A DNA stretch of 64,000 nt from Tachypleus tridentatus (lineage: Eukaryota > Arthropoda > Merostomata > Xiphosura > Limulidae). Below the pieces are notes generated by a model. The model made no database searches. It was not told the DNA's origin and saw only the letters and a list, made by a program, of their open reading frames with translations. The translations under genes and the position numbers were made by a program. Each line of letters starts with the position of its first letter. The first letter of the stretch is position 1. Location: assembly GCF_004210375.1 (NCBI RefSeq), contig NC_134828.1, positions 22,932,400 through 22,996,399 of the forward strand. Direction: 5' to 3'. This document shows, piece after piece, positions 53,501 to 63,485 of this stretch.

Positions 53501-55059
53501 TTTTGACTACAGATTACTGAATCAGATAGATTAGAATTTCTGTAACACAAACATTTAGTCAGAAAAAAAACCTTACATTGACATTCCTGGCCCTCCTGGT
53601 CCCATTCCGCTGTTTGGAGGTGGCCTTATTGCTCCATAATTCTAGCAAACAAAATCACGCAAAAAATACATTTTAAATTAGACAGCTTTCATTTGTTTCC
53701 AATAGATCGCATGTATGGCCAAAAATATTCGTCACTGATCTAAACTATTTTGATTCATTAGCAAAAGGTAACCAAACTTTATACTTTGGTTTTGGTTGAC
53801 TAACAAAGTATTGTTTACAGGGGACGAGAAAGTAAAGAACTACAGTAGCTGTTTATAAGATGAAACTATGTTGTAAAGTAAAGAACTACAGTAGCTGGTT
53901 ATGAGACAAAACTAAGTTGTAAAGTAAAGAACTACAGTAGCTGGTTATAAGATAAAACTAAGTTGTAAAGTAAAGAACTACAGTAGCTGGTTATAAGATA
54001 AAACTAAGTTGTAAAGTAAAGAACTACAGTAGCTGTTTATAAGATGAAACTATGTTGTAAAGTAAAGAACTACAGTAGCTGTTTATAAGATGAAACTTAT
54101 AAAGACAGTAGCTGGTTATGAGACAAAACTAAGTTGTAAAGTAAAGAACTACAGTATCTGGTTATAAGATAAAACTAAGTTGTAAAGTAAAGAACTACAG
54201 TAGCTGGTTATAAGATGAAACTAAGTTGTAAAGTAAAGAACTACAGTAGCTGTTTATAAGATGAAACTAAGTTGTAAGTAAAGAACTACAGTAGCTGGTT
54301 ATAAGATGAAACTAAGTTGTAAAGTAAAGAACTACAGTAGCTGTTTATAAGATGAAACTAACTTGTAAAGTAAAGAACTACAGTAGCTGGTTATAAGATG
54401 AAACTAACTTATAAAGTAAAGAACTACAGTAGCTGGTTATAAGATGAAACTAAGTTGTAAAGTAAAGAACTACAGTAGCTGTTTATAAGATGAAACTAAC
54501 TTGTAAAGTAAAGAACTACAGTAGCTGGTTATAAGATGAAACTAACTTATAAAGTAAAGAACTACAGTAGCTGGTTATAAGATGAAACTAAGTTGTAAAG
54601 TAAAGAACTACAATAGCTGGTTATAAGATGAAACTAAGTTGTAAGTAAGTTAATGTTGTTGCAGTTACTCACCACGAGAAGTTACAAATTCCCACCATTA
54701 GTTTACAATATTCATGATGATGAGAAACCCACTTGAAGTAAAAATGTATCTCAAGAAGGCTGGCATGGATGTGAACACTTTTATTAACCTTTGTTAACCT
54801 GAAGATGACCTAAGAAGGTCAAACGTTATTCTCTATTGTAATAAAAGTTTTAATACCCATACCAGCCCTTTCGAGACAGAAGCTTACAATACATAATAAA
54901 TTTAAAAAAATTATTTTTCTTTGACAGCTTAATATATGAAATTAAAAAGCAAGAGTTGAACATATTAGAAGACACAACCTACCCCAGGGTTCATGGTTCC
55001 AAGTGGCTGACCTCGAGGGGGATTCATCCTTGGATTCATTGGGCTCATACCTGGTGGTC
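41430..55059 (-). CDS. Ssdp: SSBP/SSDP, LDB1-binding protein (3' ten coding exons; 5' end outside window)
   Basis: Minus-strand exons in order: 55059-54983, 53641-53577, 52635-52593, 50934-50899, 50556-50493, 49208-49149, 47096-47026, 43695-43608, 43245-43136, 41540-41430 (725 nt, 240 residues plus TAA). All introns are GT-AG and the phases fit. The protein is the proline/glycine/methionine-rich part of SSBP2/3/4 and Drosophila Ssdp: MNPRMNPPRGQ, RPPPNSGMGPG, GRPWQPN, SYSSASPG, GTPIMPNP, NMYTLM-like GMYTLMKTVP, FPMGPGPDGPMG and SPANGPGTPREDG. Known role: nuclear cofactor that stabilises LDB/Chip-LIM-homeodomain complexes, also linked to Wnt enhanceosomes. The LisH domain (family N-terminus) is not encoded here. 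The C-terminus ends in a charged helical tail (ILKIKESMQEEAKRFEK) unlike the vertebrate ending that I remember. Confidence 0.9.
43136..43245 (-). CDS. Ssdp: SSBP exon with NSPANGPGTPREDG
   Basis: 110 nt, acceptor ttttgcag, donor gtaagt. Encodes DGLDGMKNSPANGPGTPRED then MSEFGIPGYGQEN, matching KNSPN...GTPRDDGE of vertebrates. Confidence 0.91.
43608..43695 (-). CDS. Ssdp: SSBP exon with FPMGPGPDGPMG
   Basis: 88 nt, acceptor tcccacag, donor gtatgt, phase 0 in and 1 out. Glycine/proline/methionine-rich FPMGPGPDGPMGPMGPD, then VMNGMSSTG. Confidence 0.91.
43736..43880 (+). repeat. Minisatellite, about 45-bp unit, 3-4 copies, SSBP intron
   Basis: Unit GTAAATGCAATGTTATGACT plus CCCTTTCTAATAAATAAT. 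Confidence 0.85.
44385..45060 (+). pseudogene. Penelope-like reverse-transcriptase remnant in SSBP intron
   Basis: Frame at 44419-44475 reads LGYVDDIFIMQPYAINRI with the YVDD catalytic box, then FKIEIEKHKLSFHEM, FAENPHIWVKHFNYINQPKS and further decayed text, the order expected downstream of the palm in Penelope-like elements. Many stops. It lies antisense to SSBP. Confidence 0.5.
47026..47096 (-). CDS. Ssdp: SSBP exon with GMYTLMKTVP
   Basis: 71 nt, acceptor cttacag, donor gtaaga. Encodes DSSNSGGDGMYTLM and TVPGGNMPG, matching the DSTNSGDNMYTLMNAVP segment. Confidence 0.91.
47160..47336 (+). repeat. Minisatellite, 34-bp unit, 5 copies, SSBP intron
   Basis: Unit GATACCCTGAAGGTATTATT plus AACCATGTCTGTAA; lies about 70 bp upstream (gene sense) of an SSBP exon. 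Confidence 0.88.
47838..48095 (+). repeat. Degenerate tandem repeat, about 75-bp unit, SSBP intron
   Basis: TTTACCTCTAGCATTTATC, CACTTCTAACATTTATTAG, TTACCTCTAGCATTTATCAC and TTCTTAGCATTTACTAAGC recur with AAGTTAGAT and CAAATTATAT between. Confidence 0.6.
48427..48592 (-). repeat. 41-bp tandem array carrying ratchet-type splice motifs, SSBP intron
   Basis: Four units on the + strand begin TGGCCTGACAAACTTACCTG. On the minus (SSBP sense) strand three units read GTTCTGTTTGCAG followed directly by GTAAGTTTG, an acceptor joined to a donor; the fourth has CAAGTAAG instead. Confidence 0.88.
49149..49208 (-). CDS. Ssdp: SSBP symmetric 60-nt exon, possible cassette
   Basis: 60 nt, phase 1-1, acceptor gttctag, donor gtgaaa. 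Encodes TAGPYSPAAPRMNAPNTRR, which interrupts the otherwise continuous PIMP...DSSNSG segment of vertebrate SSBP. Direct joining of its neighbours keeps the frame and restores an Asp codon. Confidence 0.75.
50493..50556 (-). CDS. Ssdp: SSBP exon with GTPIMPNP
   Basis: 64 nt, acceptor ctttag, donor gtaaaa, phase 0 in and 1 out. Encodes GPPVSSTGPPVPGTPIMPNP. Confidence 0.9.
50899..50934 (-). CDS. Ssdp: SSBP micro-exon ISYSSASPGGHY
   Basis: 36 nt, phase 0-0, acceptor tttggcag, donor gtaagt. Twelve residues matching the conserved SIPYSSASPGNY segment. Symmetric, so skipping would keep the frame. Confidence 0.88.
51158..51340 (+). repeat. Duplicated segment, about 95-bp period
   Basis: GCTTCCCTAGAACATTGGAT...GTTATGTTTATGGTTTATG and GCTTCCCTTGAACACTGGAT...GTTACGTGTATGGTTTATG. 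Confidence 0.65.
51525..52045 (+). repeat. Minisatellite, 39-bp unit, about 13 copies, SSBP intron
   Basis: Unit GGACTGGAGTTACTTTACAC plus TGCCTGTTTCTAACTTTCA, nearly identical copies. On the + strand each has TCTAACTTTCAG, an acceptor-like string antisense to SSBP. Confidence 0.92.
52593..52635 (-). CDS. Ssdp: SSBP exon with GRPWQPN
   Basis: 43 nt, acceptor aaacag, donor gtaagt. Encodes PGPVGRPWQPNAST, the GGRPWPNP segment of the family. Confidence 0.9.
53577..53641 (-). CDS. Ssdp: SSBP exon with NYGAIRPPPNSGMGPG
   Basis: 65 nt, acceptor ttgctag, donor gtaagg, phase 0 in and 2 out. Matches the NYGGGMRPPPN segment of SSBP proteins. Confidence 0.9.
53830..54650 (+). repeat. Minisatellite, about 46-bp unit, about 17 copies, SSBP intron
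   Basis: Unit AGTAAAGAACTACAGTAGCT plus GGTTATAAGATGAAACTAAGTTGTAA (in two parts), with alternating GTTTATAAG and GGTTATAAG versions that suggest a higher-order pattern. Confidence 0.92.
54716..54890 (+). mobile_element. Penelope-type terminal repeat copy
   Basis: Contains GATGAGAAACCCACTTGAAG, GGCTGGCATGGATG, CTGAAGATGACC and ATACCCATACCAGCC. The GGCTGGCATGG and CCATACCAGCC parts can pair, with ACTTTTATTA and TAATAAAAGT inside them. Related pieces are at 13090-13145, 37385-37475 and 55350-55495. Confidence 0.5.
54983..55059 (-). CDS. Ssdp: SSBP exon with MNPRMNPPRGQ motif (most 5' seen)
   Basis: 77 nt, acceptor tattttcag, donor gtaggt. Encodes PPGMSPMNPRMNPPRGQPL and TMNPG. It enters in phase 1 (two bases complete a codon), so at least one upstream coding exon exists beyond it. 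Confidence 0.9.
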
Positions 55060-55376
55060 CTGAAAATAAAATTAACGTATCAGTATTTCACTTACATCAC
55101 ATGAGATACAGTATTATCTCTTGATTCTTTTATGAGAGATACATGAAACCATGCATGAGTTTTGATAGTGAATGTATCAACAACTTCTATGCTATAAGAA
55201 CTTGAAGGAAATACTAGTTATTAAAGTTTTCCATGACTCGCCATCTCATTTACATTAAATTCTATCAGAACTACACATATAAAAACACCTATAGCCTCAA
55301 CACAGTGTATGACATACAACTAAAAACACACTAAAGCATCTTAGTACTATGTTATGATGAGAAACCCACTTGAAGT

Positions 55377-55491
55377 AAAAATGTATCTCAGGATGGGTGG
55401 TATTGACACTTTTACTAATAAAGCAGAGAATAACATTGTTCTCTGCTTTATTAGTTAAAGTGTTAATACCAACTGTCCTGAGACACATTTT
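55377..55491. repeat. Near-perfect palindrome, about 55-nt arms
   Basis: Left arm 55377-55433 (ATGTATCTCAGGATGG...AATAAAGCAGAGAATAAC) pairs with right arm 55438-55491 (GTTCTCTGCTTTATTAG...TCCTGAGACACATTTT) around a loop of a few bases. The sequence is that of the Penelope-type end repeat arranged head to head. It could fold into a long hairpin if transcribed. Confidence 0.7.
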
Positions 55492-56136
55492 AGTCACAAT
55501 TACTTAAAAAAACTTTATTAGTGACTGTGGCTTTCCATGATTAATGTTTTGCAGCTGAAGAGACACTTGAGAGTGTTTGGATTTCTGTGAAACAGCAATC
55601 TTCTGAGAGTAATAATTAACAATTCTTAACGATATTTTTTTTTCAGAACTACATTATGATAAAAGTAAGAAGGGTAAACAGTTCCAGTTTACTTTTAACT
55701 TAAAGTTAAATAAAAGAAAACAAAACATAGTCTAACATTAGTGCTTGCTTTTGGCTAACTGACAAAGTATTGATTGTTGGGAAAAACAGAGTAATGAGCT
55801 ACAGTAACTGGCTGTAAGCCAAAACTAATTTGTAAGCAAGTTACTGTTGATGTAATTATTTATCACAGACATGACAAATTAAAAATATCTGCTACTGGTT
55901 CACAACATACATTTAAATAACTTCATTTATAACTTCACAATTTACGCACAAGACTGTTCAGTTATTCTTATTCTGTTCAATAACTAGAATAAATGGACAG
56001 AACATAAACAGAGGCTCCATCTTTAAACAAGTACAAAGAATCTAGCAAATAAAGAAACTACATAAAATCCACAATTTTTTTATTCTCATATTGAGAGAAT
56101 GCTAAATCTAAAAGAAATTCTAACAAGGTGTGCATG

Positions 56137-56246
56137 TTTTCTTATAGCAAAACCACATCAGGCTATCTTCTGAGTCCACCAATGGGAATCAAACCCCTGA
56201 TTTTAGTACTGTAAATCTGTAGACTTACCACTGTACCAGCAGGGGA
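56137..56246 (-). mobile_element. SINE family B, minus strand
   Basis: Reversed: AGCAAAACCACATCAGGCTA, GGGAATCAAACCCCTGATTT, TGTAGACTTACCACTGTACC. Confidence 0.72.
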
Positions 56247-56299
56247 CAAAGTCTAACAGAGGGTAAGATGTAACAGTTTTTAAAAGATCAGTTGTGAAA

Positions 56300-56682
56300 C
56301 TGACAGATGGTTGTATCAACAAGACACTGCATCAGTTGCATCACCAACAAATGGTTATATCAACAAGACACTGCATCAGTTGCATCACCAACAAATGGTT
56401 GTATCAACAAGACACTGCATCAGTTGCATCACCAACAAAATGGTTGTATCAACAAGACACTGCATCAGTTGCATCACCAACAAATGGTTGTATCAACAAG
56501 ACACTGCATCAGTTGTATCACCCACCAACAAATGGTTGTATCAACAAGACACTGCATCAGTTGCATCACCAACAAATGTTTATATCAACAAGACACTGCA
56601 TCAGTTGCATCACCAACAAATGTTTGTACAACAAGACACTGCATCAGTTGTATCACTGACAAATGGTTGTATCAATAAGATA
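56300..56682 (+). repeat. Minisatellite, 44-bp unit, 9 copies, upstream of visible SSBP exons
   Basis: Unit TCAACAAGACACTGCATCAG plus TTGCATCACCAACAAATGGTTGTA (two parts). The unit has no + strand stop in any frame and 44 is not a multiple of 3, so long open frames run in all three frames; these are not genes. Confidence 0.92.
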
Positions 56683-57587
56683 TTCTAGAAATACATATTA
56701 AGTCCATGTGTTTACCTCAGTGAGAAATAATGACTGTGTGTATACATACATGTACTAACACCACATTAAGAACAAAATATACAAAACTGCCCTAACTGTT
56801 TTTTGAAAGTTACTAAAAACATTAAAAACAGGTCGTTTCAAAATGATAAAATGCCAAAATAATGCCATCAAGTATGCTTGAACCTCACATGAAACACAAA
56901 AGATACACACAAATGCTTCTGGTTAGAAAATGCGTACTTAAGAGGTGTAGACTTATTAGTAGCCAACATCACAAAAATGTTTGTCTTGAAAAATAACGAC
57001 CTGGCTTCGAAACGCATTCTACCAGTTTGTTTGTTTTTTTAGTTTTATTATATACAGGAATGTGTTAGTTGTCATTTTCTGTGGTAAAATAACAAATCGA
57101 CTCTTAAAAAACACAAAGGTGAGAGAAGAACACAAAACCTACGTATATCTATTTCACAGTTCCTTTGTTGTGGTCAAACCTATAACCACAGTTTGAAATC
57201 TGAGGACTACGAACTACACCAGCACATACCTATACTGAATATTTGAACAGGTAGGTATTGCTAAGGTATAGCTGGGGAATTTATTTCATGACCGCAGGGA
57301 TATCTTACCTTACACACACTTTATTTAGGTAGTTAAAGAGTTCTTAGACTTGAGAGCGCAATGTACGATACCTCTCGTAATACGAATTACAAAACACAGT
57401 GGAATACAATTTCATATAGGAATGCGTAGCTAACAGGAACATTTATTTCACTGTCGTCAAACCACGAAACGAACATAAGTGGGCTTTTACTCTGCTCAAA
57501 TCTATCAAACTAAGGCAGGAACCACAATATTATAGACCAAGAATCAAATATATAATGAAAATGTTGAGCGTGAATAATATAGATTTG

Positions 57588-57682
57588 GCGTGTGTATTTT
57601 GTTATAGCAAAGCCACATCGGGTTATCTGCTGAGTCCACTGAGGGGAATCGAACCCCTGATTTTAGCGTTGTAAATCCAGCG
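57588..57682 (-). mobile_element. SINE family B, minus strand, 5' end missing
   Basis: Reversed: AGCAAAGCCACATCGGGTTA, GGGGAATCGAACCCCTGATT, AGCGTTGTAAATCC. Confidence 0.7.
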
Positions 57683-58524
57683 GGAAACATAGATCTGGTA
57701 CGTCTAAACTAGGTGTCACATGCATAAATACACATGCTCAGCTTCAATAGTTATGCCTTACGTCAGTGTGAATACAGGTGGTAACAACGTAAAATACATT
57801 CCCGAAACAGGTTCAGTACAGAAGCATTTCTACTTGTACGTATTATCTAGTCCCTCCAACGTGACCTTGTATAAAGCGCAACACAATGAATATAGAGGAC
57901 GATTAGTTTGAACTTTCCACCTGGTTGAAGATTTAAAATTTGTTATAGTTTCTACCAAGGTCAAAGCCAAAACTCTAACAACTTACATAACAATGGAATC
58001 ATTAAGTCCCTGATGGAATTCAAATATTTATTTAGTTTTAAAACGCCTTTCAAAGCACTGAAAGATGTGCCTTTCATATGTCTGTTTAGCTCACGTAAAT
58101 GCAGACGTCACGGAAAATCCATTACTTGTTTCAATTGTGTCTGAACAAATAATGTCACCATATGTTCCATTTCATTACTCTAAGTAACTATCACCTCCCC
58201 ACACAGTCCATATTCTTAAAAAAAAAAAAACGCGATGTTCATTGCGCCCTCTGGAGCAAGAATTATGGGGAGAGCACAGCAACAACAAAGATATTCTCTG
58301 AGCAACAACGACAAGGCGGCTACCGGAATTGAAGCTTCAGAGAGATTGGCATCCAGATATTCCATTTCGGGATGAGATTGAATCTCGCCATAATGTTTTA
58401 ACTCAAGCGATTTGTGTGGCCGTACGAGTTATCCTTTCGTTGAGTCCGTTACTAAGCTGGTGGGTTTAAAGACCATAGCATACTGTAGACAGTCACATGA
58501 TTTTCATATCAACGACCAAAGGTA

Positions 58525-58700
58525 CACAGAATTACATATGAACCTGACGATGACCGAAGAAGGTCGAAACGTTGTTCGCTCCTCATCGTAAAATATTTTC
58601 TCTACCCAAACGAGCCGTTTTTACATATATATTTCTCTACAAGTTGGTTTTCTCGACATCACTGAGAATTACATATATATTAAGCACTCTTAAAATGCTT
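58525..58700 (+). mobile_element. Second Penelope-type terminal segment (different subfamily)
   Basis: Contains CTGACGATGACCGAAGAAGG, TCGAAACGTTGTTCGC and ACGAGCCGTTTTTACATATA, a recurrent repeat end that I associate with Penelope-like elements of chelicerates. No coding part is seen nearby. Confidence 0.45.
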
Positions 58701-61020
58701 CCCTTTAAAACTTTCTGCACTTCACTTTTTTGAAGTCTCATAAATCATGCCTATCTTTGTTGACTAACGTATTCCGCGCATGCCCACTAACGAAATTCAT
58801 TCTTGCAACTTTTTATCGCTTCTTCTTTGAAACGTTAGCATCCATCTTGCATAATTTACCTGTTAGATGTTTCTAAACAACAACAACATTTAACTGTTAT
58901 ACGGACACACACACACACACACAACTGCTAAAATTTCATTCTGATGGAAATATAAAAGTCAAGACTTAGGCATAAAATAACGTAGGTCCTCTGCTAAAAA
59001 CTAGAATGTCATTATTTCGAAAAAAAGGCATTTTAACGAGATTTTATTAAACTTATTTTGGCATGTCAGGTGCTTTATCGTGCTATTAGTGTCAGAGTAA
59101 AGAAAAGCTATTTGAGATTACATTTTACGTCTGATATTTTGAACGACTAATTCCAAAAAACAAATCCTTTAAATATCGATAACAAGCAATATACAGAAAC
59201 TAAAAATATACAAACACTTTACAGATTTAAACTGACTCCATTTATCTGGGAAAAAACATTAGTACGGAAATGAAAGAGATGTGGATTTTGAATACGTAAA
59301 GAAAAAACAAACCAACTCCGGAGTGTACACCATTAAAGAAAAACAATCGATTTCTCAGTCCGTATCTCACTTATAAAAGACGTCAAGTTGTAGAACGTTA
59401 TTTCTCGCTTTGTTGTGTTCAATCAGGAGTCAAAGATGTAGGGAAGTTCTGAAATTGATGATATCAAATTCATATATCGCCTTGAGATGCAGAATTAGAT
59501 AACACATTTTAGCTGTTTTCCGCCCCTTCTATAACACCTCCATAAACTAGTAAAGAACAAACTTGTTCTTCGTAATAATAATGACATTTATTACTGGGTG
59601 TCCTTATTACGTTTCTTGTTCAGCCGATAGATGGTCCTTCTGTGTACTTAGGCCCAAATATATAAAGTGATTTTTCAACTTTACGGGATAAGTAAGCAAT
59701 CCACGTGATAATGATAAAACGAACGACCTTATTCACATAAATATAAGCCTAAGTTTCTCCAGTGTTTACATTTAGCCTGCATTAGATTTATTTTCATCCT
59801 AAAGCGAAAACATTCGGTTCATAATTTAGCTCGCACAACTATTTTAAATGGCGCTAATTCCAGATGAAAATCAAACTGAATGTTCGCGTTTTTTGTTTTG
59901 TTTTTCATCTACTGGACTTCCACTCTCTATCCCTAATGAGGTCCCAGAGGTGGCTCTCAATACATACTAAGGAGCAAATACCACGAGATATTAAAAAGGC
60001 TCATACGATACTAAAATAATAATTAAAAAAATCATCTTCCCTTACCAGACTCGTACACCAGGCGTCATCCTGTATTATCCAATCAAACGTGTTACAGGGA
60101 GTCCTGTATCACTCAGAATTTTAGCTACGATAGAAATGCATTTTCCTATTGGCACTTGAGTATACGTAAACTGTGCCAAGTGTTACAATCTGATAACCAA
60201 ATTCAGCACAAATTAATTATTTTAGTTTGAGTTCACGGTACCGAGGAGGTTGAGAACAAACGAAATTCGATCAAAATACTCCGACTTATTTACAGGTGTA
60301 TTCGAATCAACAAAAAATGAAACAAGTCATTTAGAGATGTAAAACGTCATACTGTTGACGAACGCCATCTATCTGTAACCACAGATACAAAAACCCGCAA
60401 AATAATTCAATAAAAATTTCGGAGTGAAAATATCGAAGAAAAAGCAGTAATATCAACACGCTATATCTGTTACATCCAATTATAACGAAACCTTTCGCCA
60501 ACACTACGGTTCATTAACTTATCCGCCTGTCTGTCTGATGTCAGAAGTTTCTGCAAGTAAACCAATGTAAACGAAAGCTGGTAGATTAATAAATATACCC
60601 CTCCCTTCCAAACAAACAGACATTAAATGTATTCGTAATCGGATAAACGTTATGAATTTTGAAGTCATTTCCATTAGACTGCTTCAGTGTTACGAGGATG
60701 TATGTAACAAACGCATAAAGTCGACGTCAAACGAGAGTTGCGTTTAATACTGCGCGTAGTGCGGGTACCTTGGTATCAAACGAATGGTTCGTGTGATACG
60801 GCTCAAAATAATTGAAGGGGCGAACCACGCCCCATTTACAGCTTTAAAAGTTACTGAGTATTTTTAATAGTGATTATATCTAATAGTGCTCATGACTGTG
60901 ACGTCATCAAATTAATTAGCTTTTATAAAAGTCTTACATGCTATCAGTTTTGAATATTAGAACCACATTGTTTTAAAAATAACTAGTAACAAAGTAAATA
61001 AGTTTTTAAAAATTAAAAAA
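58701..61020. other. Gene-free stretch with higher CpG content
   Basis: No coding exon recognised. CpG dinucleotides are more frequent here than in 25-57 kb, notably 60715-60835, where GGGGCGAACCACGCCCC forms a small palindromic GC box. It could be promoter-like sequence, unproven. Confidence 0.3.
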
Positions 61021-61023
61021 AAA

Positions 61024-61146
61024 ATTGTTTGTTCAAAGTGAAGCTACACACAACGGGTTATCTGTGCTCTACCCACCATGGGTATCGAAACCCGGCTTCT
61101 TACGTTGTAAATTTGCAGACATACCACTGTGCCACCGAAGGGGGGG
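61024..61146 (-). mobile_element. SINE family C, minus strand
   Basis: Reversed: AGTGAAGCTACACACAACGG, GGGTATCGAAACCCGGCTTC, CAGACATACCACTGTGCCAC. Abuts the family A copy at 61152. Confidence 0.68.
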
Positions 61147-61151
61147 GAACT

Positions 61152-61425
61152 GTTTGTTGGTTTTGAATTTCACGCAGACCTACACGAAAGCTATCTGCGC
61201 TAGACGTCCTTAAATTACCAGAGTAAGACAAGAAGGAAGGCAACTAGTCACCACCACTCGCCACCAGCTCTTGGGCTACTATTTTACCAACGAATAGTGG
61301 AACTAATCGTCACATTATATAATGCGCCCAAGGATGAAAGGGCTAGCATGTTTGGTGTGAAGGGGATTCGAACCCGCGACCCTCAGATTACGGGTCGAGT
61401 GCCCTAACCACCAGGACAGGGAAGG
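61152..61425 (-). mobile_element. SINE family A, minus strand
   Basis: Reversed tail TGTTTGTTGGTTTTGAATTT through CGAACCCGCGACCCTCAGAT to CCACCAGGACAGGG. Confidence 0.83.
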
Positions 61426-63369
61426 AGGCAATTAAAAATTACACGTTAGCTGCTATGAGGCAACCTTATATCGTTTGTTAACAAATGGTCGCCATTCGAA
61501 AAAAATAAAACGCCTTCTCGTCTATGTACAAAATATCACGACAGCTTTAGAACATCGAAGGTAACTTAACCGTACAAACACCTTCTTGTGAAGGAATATT
61601 TGAAACGACGACAACAACAAAAGTTAAATGCAGTTTAGAAAAAAAAAAAAACGAGATAGAGCATGCGTACAAAGCAACTGCGATTTAAGAAAATAATCCA
61701 GAAACTCACTGATGCAAGGAACGATAACAACATTCATCAAAACCAGCACGGGTCACGTGAGTGAAAGCTGTCTTCGGAATTTGCCGGTAAAGAGAACGCG
61801 TTTCAAATAGCTTTCAACTGTAGAGAATAACAATGCATAAGGAAATGGCCAGAGAAGTGGCTCAGAAAGTAAAGTTGAAAAACACTGAAACATTGGTGAA
61901 GAATTACTAAAAAATAAACGTTCAGTAAAAAAAACAAAGAAACGCAAATACAGTTCTAATGAGATGAAATTCAGTAGTTTTCTTCACGTTGCGATGTCTT
62001 ACAAGTACAGCCGTTTCAAGAGTGATTACTAGCCTTAGATTGAGTAACAAAAAGCGAAACGTGTTCTACGTCCGAAACCTATTCACATGTTGTAACTGTT
62101 AATGTATGCTCATATGCGATGCGTACAAGCTACTAAAAACGCGTCTCACTACAAACATGCGTTCCTAACGAAATTTGTGACCTTAAAGACGTCCTGATCA
62201 ACGTTACAAGTTAATATTTATAACTGGTCTTATTTTTTTAAAATTGGGAAATGTGAAATGAAAAACAGTGTTACATTCAAGACAAGTAACGGACTACTGT
62301 TCTACTCCCAGAGGTCGTTAACTAACAATAAAAGGTACAGAAACGAACTTTGACATCATGCACATGACGCCACTTTAAGATAACGAATGTCGGTAGACAG
62401 AAGCTTATAAAAGATGGATTTTAGAATTCGTGTATTTTCACGCTCAACTGTTCGTATGTAGCTAACCCCACGTTGAATACAATGATAATTAGGACAAGAA
62501 CACGTGTAGTCATTCAACAATTCTGATTCGATAGGGTTAGATATATTAGTTATGGACATCCCACATTATTAACTAACAAGGGATTGGTTCGAAGCTTATG
62601 TTACACTGTTTGAAGCACTGTTGTAATATTTGAAACTTACGTCACAGATGTATACGAAAAAACAAAGGACTATGAAACTTAAAGACATAAAATGAGTAAT
62701 TCACACCAAAACCGTATTAAACAAAGCATCTTGATTACATTAAATAACTAGAGAGGTGTATAGCTATCAAAAGTAGTTAAAACCTGGGTAATTTATTTCT
62801 GAGGAAAAGACTGCTGCTGCTGTAGGAACCTAGGTAATTTATTTCCTGGGAAAAGACTTTGCTACTGGAAATAAAACTTGGGTAATTTGTTTTAAGGGGA
62901 GAATCTGCTGCTACTGCAAATAAAACCTGGGTAATTTGTTTCCTGGGGAGAGACTGCTTATAACTGTCCAGATCAAGTTAAATAACAGACCCAGAGGCAA
63001 TTTTGTTTTTAACACAACACTAGTCATGCAACTTTATCTCAACAGTTTAGCCCAAAATTGGAAAGTAAATATAGAATATTCTGATGACACATTAATCTCC
63101 GCTAGTTGAGCAAATAACAATGATAGTTTCGCTTCAAACACGACAAAATTAGACACACCATCAAACACGTTTCTCAATCACTACAAACTATTTTTTTTTT
63201 TTAAACGAGTGGGAACTTTTAATAAAACGTGCCACAGATGAGCGCACTTACTACGAAAAGTTAAACAACGGTTGTTATTCATGCGAGTTTAACGAGTACA
63301 GGAATTTGCTTTAGCGAAGCGAACTTTGGATTTGTTGAAGCATTGCGCGAAATGCACGAAATCAAACTT
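61426..63369. other. Gene-free stretch
   Basis: No coding exon recognised, including none encoding a LisH domain. Holds the 55-bp tandem repeat near 62.8 kb. From 63486 to the end nothing is recognised. Confidence 0.4.
62775..62965 (+). repeat. Degenerate tandem repeat, about 55-bp unit, 4 copies
   Basis: AAACCTGGGTAATTTATTTC, ACCTAGGTAATTTATTTCC, AACTTGGGTAATTTGTTTT and AACCTGGGTAATTTGTTTCC, each followed by GGGGAGA/GGAAAAGACTGCT-like text. Confidence 0.8.
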
Positions 63370-63485
63370 CCGGTCCCCCGTTGGTACAGTCTACGGATTT
63401 ACAACGCTAAAATCAGGGGTTCGAGTCCTCTCGGTGGATACAGTAAATAGCCTGAGGAGGCTTTGCTACAAGCAAACCAAACTTC
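63370..63485 (+). mobile_element. SINE family B
   Basis: CTACGGATTTACAACGCTAA, AATCAGGGGTTCGAGTCC, GCCTGAGGAGGCTTTGCTAC. Confidence 0.72.

Noticed and set aside
51525-54650. CRISPR-like arrays
   Set aside because: Units are contiguous with no unique spacers, and the context is intron-rich eukaryotic DNA; they are minisatellites.
56294-56688. Three overlapping + strand frames of 121-125 codons
   Set aside because: Produced by a 44-bp minisatellite lacking stops; no gene-like composition.
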